64,000 nucleotides of DNA, from positions 397,810-461,809 of the forward strand of contig CANLOY010000002.1 in assembly GCA_947493005.1 (NCBI GenBank), in the 5' to 3' direction. Below the pieces are notes generated by a model. That model had not been told where the DNA came from. It worked only from the letters and a program-made list of their open reading frames with translations, and made no database searches. The DNA is from an uncultured Roseivirga sp. (GTDB lineage: Bacteria; Bacteroidota; Bacteroidia; Cytophagales; Cyclobacteriaceae). This document shows positions 62,588 to 64,000 of the stretch, one piece after another (the first letter of the stretch is position 1; every line of letters begins with the position of its first letter). The translations under genes and the position numbers were made by a program.

Positions 62588-62676
62588 AAAATCAAATTTT
62601 CAGAACTTACTATCAACTATTCATTGTTAATTCTTCATTAACACCTCCTCTACTCAACAACATTCTTAATAAACAT

Positions 62677-63111
62677 TTAGTCTAACTCATACCACTCAAT
62701 ATCTTTCAGGTTAGCTCTTCTCCCCTGATCTTCTGGTGCATAATGCGTAGATAGGTAATCTAAGATTTTTTCTTCGTTTTCACCTAAGTCCCAAAGGTTT
62801 TGAGTTTTCTGCATCCAACGGATCATATTTCTCCATCCCTCTCTTGATGCTCTGTTTTGGGTAACCAATTTAGAGGAGTGGCATGCGGTACAATTGGCTA
62901 CTACCAGCATTTTATGCTCACCATCTAAAAAGCCTGTTTCGTCCTGACCATTAGCTTCAACAGACGTAATCTGCTCCTTATTACCCAACATGCTTTCAGG
63001 AGAATAAATCAATACCCCGCCATAATAGATCACAACCAACAATACAATTACCAAACCAGCTAAGGTCAGTTTTAAACTTCTAAAACGTTGCTTAAATTCT
63101 TCTGAGTTCAT
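62677..63111 (-). CDS. Membrane-anchored monoheme cytochrome c (SorB-like)
   Basis: The 144-residue protein has an N-terminal membrane helix (LAGLVIVLLVVIYYGGVLIY) and one c-type heme site CTACH in a VVANCTACHSSKLVTQNRAS context. A C-terminal WMQKTQNLWDLGENEEKILD segment provides the likely Met ligand. It overlaps the molybdoenzyme gene by 4 bp and would accept its electrons. Confidence 0.9.
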   Translation of the reverse strand: MNSEEFKQRFRSLKLTLAGLVIVLLVVIYYGGVLIYSPESMLGNKEQITSVEANGQDETGFLDGEHKMLVVANCTACHSSKLVTQNRASREGWRNMIRWMQKTQNLWDLGENEEKILDYLSTHYAPEDQGRRANLKDIEWYELD

Positions 63112-64000
63112 ACTGCTTTAACCGCTATTCTGTGACAAGCATTATTTAGATATCCTTTGGGGTTCCAACCAGGCACTACCATAGGCTGAGACTTTCCCTG
63201 ACTGTCAGTTGCCTTGGCCCAAATTTCATAATAACCTTTTTTAGGAAGTTTAACCTTTCCAGACCATTGTTGCCAGGCCAACCTATTCTTAGGATTATCT
63301 AGTTTCACTTTTTGCCAAGTAGACCCAAAGTCAATGGAAACATGCATTTCACCTACTCTTAACTCTCCTGCCCAGGCATGTCCTCTTACCTCAACTTCAT
63401 CACCTACTTTAACCAATGCACCGGATTTGGGGTAGGTAACTAAAGATTTGACAGGCATTGATTCAATAATGCACATTTTATCTTCTGGTACTTCTGTGCC
63501 TGGAGCTACTGCTTCGCAAGGCACGCGATAAGCAGTACCCGTCATCTTTGGACCATCGTGCACTATGTTTCTGATGGTCAATCTATCAATCCACTTACCA
63601 GAGGCGGATGCCGGAAAACCTCCTGCTACAAGTCTCAAAGGGTAACCGTGAGCCAATGGAATATCTTTTCCATTCATTTGAAAAGCCACCAGAGTCTCGT
63701 CCTGCATAGCTTTTGCAATCGGAACACCTCTTGATATCACTACCTTGTTTGAGTCTCCGCTTAAGTGCTTGTCTCTGCCATAATATCCAACGTAAACAGC
63801 ATCATCCTTAACCCCCACATCTTCCAAAAGGTCTCTTAACCTAACACCAGTCCAGTTGGCACATGAGACAGCTCCAATAGTCCATTGGTTTCCTTTTGCA
63901 GGAGGATTGAATTCACTTCGTCCATTACCTCCACACTCCAATGTAAGTTGATAAGTATATGATTTGAACTTGGTCTTCAGATCATTAAGTGTATAGGACT
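63108..64000 (-). CDS. Sulfite dehydrogenase/oxidase-type molybdenum enzyme (N-terminus beyond window)
   Basis: The frame is open to the right edge, so the 5' end is missing. The visible part carries the molybdenum-ligand Cys in LECGGNGRSEF, then GVRLRDLLEDVGVK and GYPLRLVAGGFPASASGKWI of the oxidoreductase molybdopterin domain, and a C-terminal dimerisation domain (VEVRGHAWAGELRVGEMHVS) ending LNNACHRIAVKAV. Gene overlap with a cytochrome c matches the SorAB pair that oxidises sulfite to sulfate. Any signal peptide lies outside the window. Confidence 0.9.
   Translation of the reverse strand, partial: SYTLNDLKTKFKSYTYQLTLECGGNGRSEFNPPAKGNQWTIGAVSCANWTGVRLRDLLEDVGVKDDAVYVGYYGRDKHLSGDSNKVVISRGVPIAKAMQDETLVAFQMNGKDIPLAHGYPLRLVAGGFPASASGKWIDRLTIRNIVHDGPKMTGTAYRVPCEAVAPGTEVPEDKMCIIESMPVKSLVTYPKSGALVKVGDEVEVRGHAWAGELRVGEMHVSIDFGSTWQKVKLDNPKNRLAWQQWSGKVKLPKKGYYEIWAKATDSQGKSQPMVVPGWNPKGYLNNACHRIAVKAV

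Overview
The window is AT-rich chromosomal DNA of a Bacteroidota bacterium, most likely a marine-type Cytophagales member. The evidence is a SusC/SusD pair, Y_Y_Y sensor-propeller regulators, TANNTTTG-type -7 promoter boxes, weak Shine-Dalgarno sites and many DUF families of this phylum. The genus is not resolved.

Layout. 1-9.7 kb: a polysaccharide utilisation locus (three-repeat surface lipoprotein, SusD, SusC) with a divergent membrane-bound LuxR-type regulator; the shared promoter carries 11-bp-phased direct repeats. 9.8-15.1 kb: a decayed membrane-protein gene, a DUF6768 gene, an ECF sigma factor and a hybrid histidine kinase. 15.5-20.8 kb: the most unusual region. A strong promoter drives a Cys-Cys leader peptide and two successive terminators, then a compact array of tRNA and tRNA-like folds (Cys-type, a 9-nt-loop type, Tyr-type, a CCA-ending tRNA-like fold, and one whose T-arm half lies before its acceptor/D half, i.e. 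circularly permuted). The array leads into slipin, TPR protein, RNA ligase RtcB and a Cys-based phosphatase. I read this as a possible tRNA-damage or tRNA-processing repair operon.

20.8-27 kb holds ordinary accessory genes (SDR/TetR pair with operators, DUF2805, PhnA, YceI, a ToxR-like regulator whose 3' end is tandemly duplicated). 27.2-33.9 kb is a sulfur-oxidation module: TsdA-type cytochrome, porin, two YeeE/YedE-type proteins, persulfide dioxygenase-rhodanese fusion and SulP. Two identical GTAAC-N4-GTTAC sites lie at exactly the same spacing from the -7 boxes of its two transcription units. A cysteine-rich Crp/Fnr protein (37.5 kb) and a SorAB-type sulfite dehydrogenase at the right edge fit the same theme.

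34-44.5 kb holds small enzymes, an AraC/DUF1772/NmrA set, ferritin and a TetR-ABC-HlyD-TolC export operon with a degenerate ATPase. 44.5-45.5 kb is a 1-kb gap ending in tandem DnaA boxes with 12-bp period, where gene orientation flips from leftward to rightward; it is a candidate replication origin or DnaA-controlled region. It is followed by AlkD-like, SPL-like and GlnRS genes. 48.9-58.1 kb is an uncharacterised cluster: a secreted, membrane-anchored TPR-CHAT protease, a small membrane protein, an anti-sigma-like TPR protein, a sigma factor, a 1010-aa protein of unknown fold and a phospholipase D. 58.1-64 kb holds agmatinase-like, alkaline-phosphatase-like, aminotransferase V and MltB genes, a 9 x 8-bp tandem repeat and the SorAB pair.
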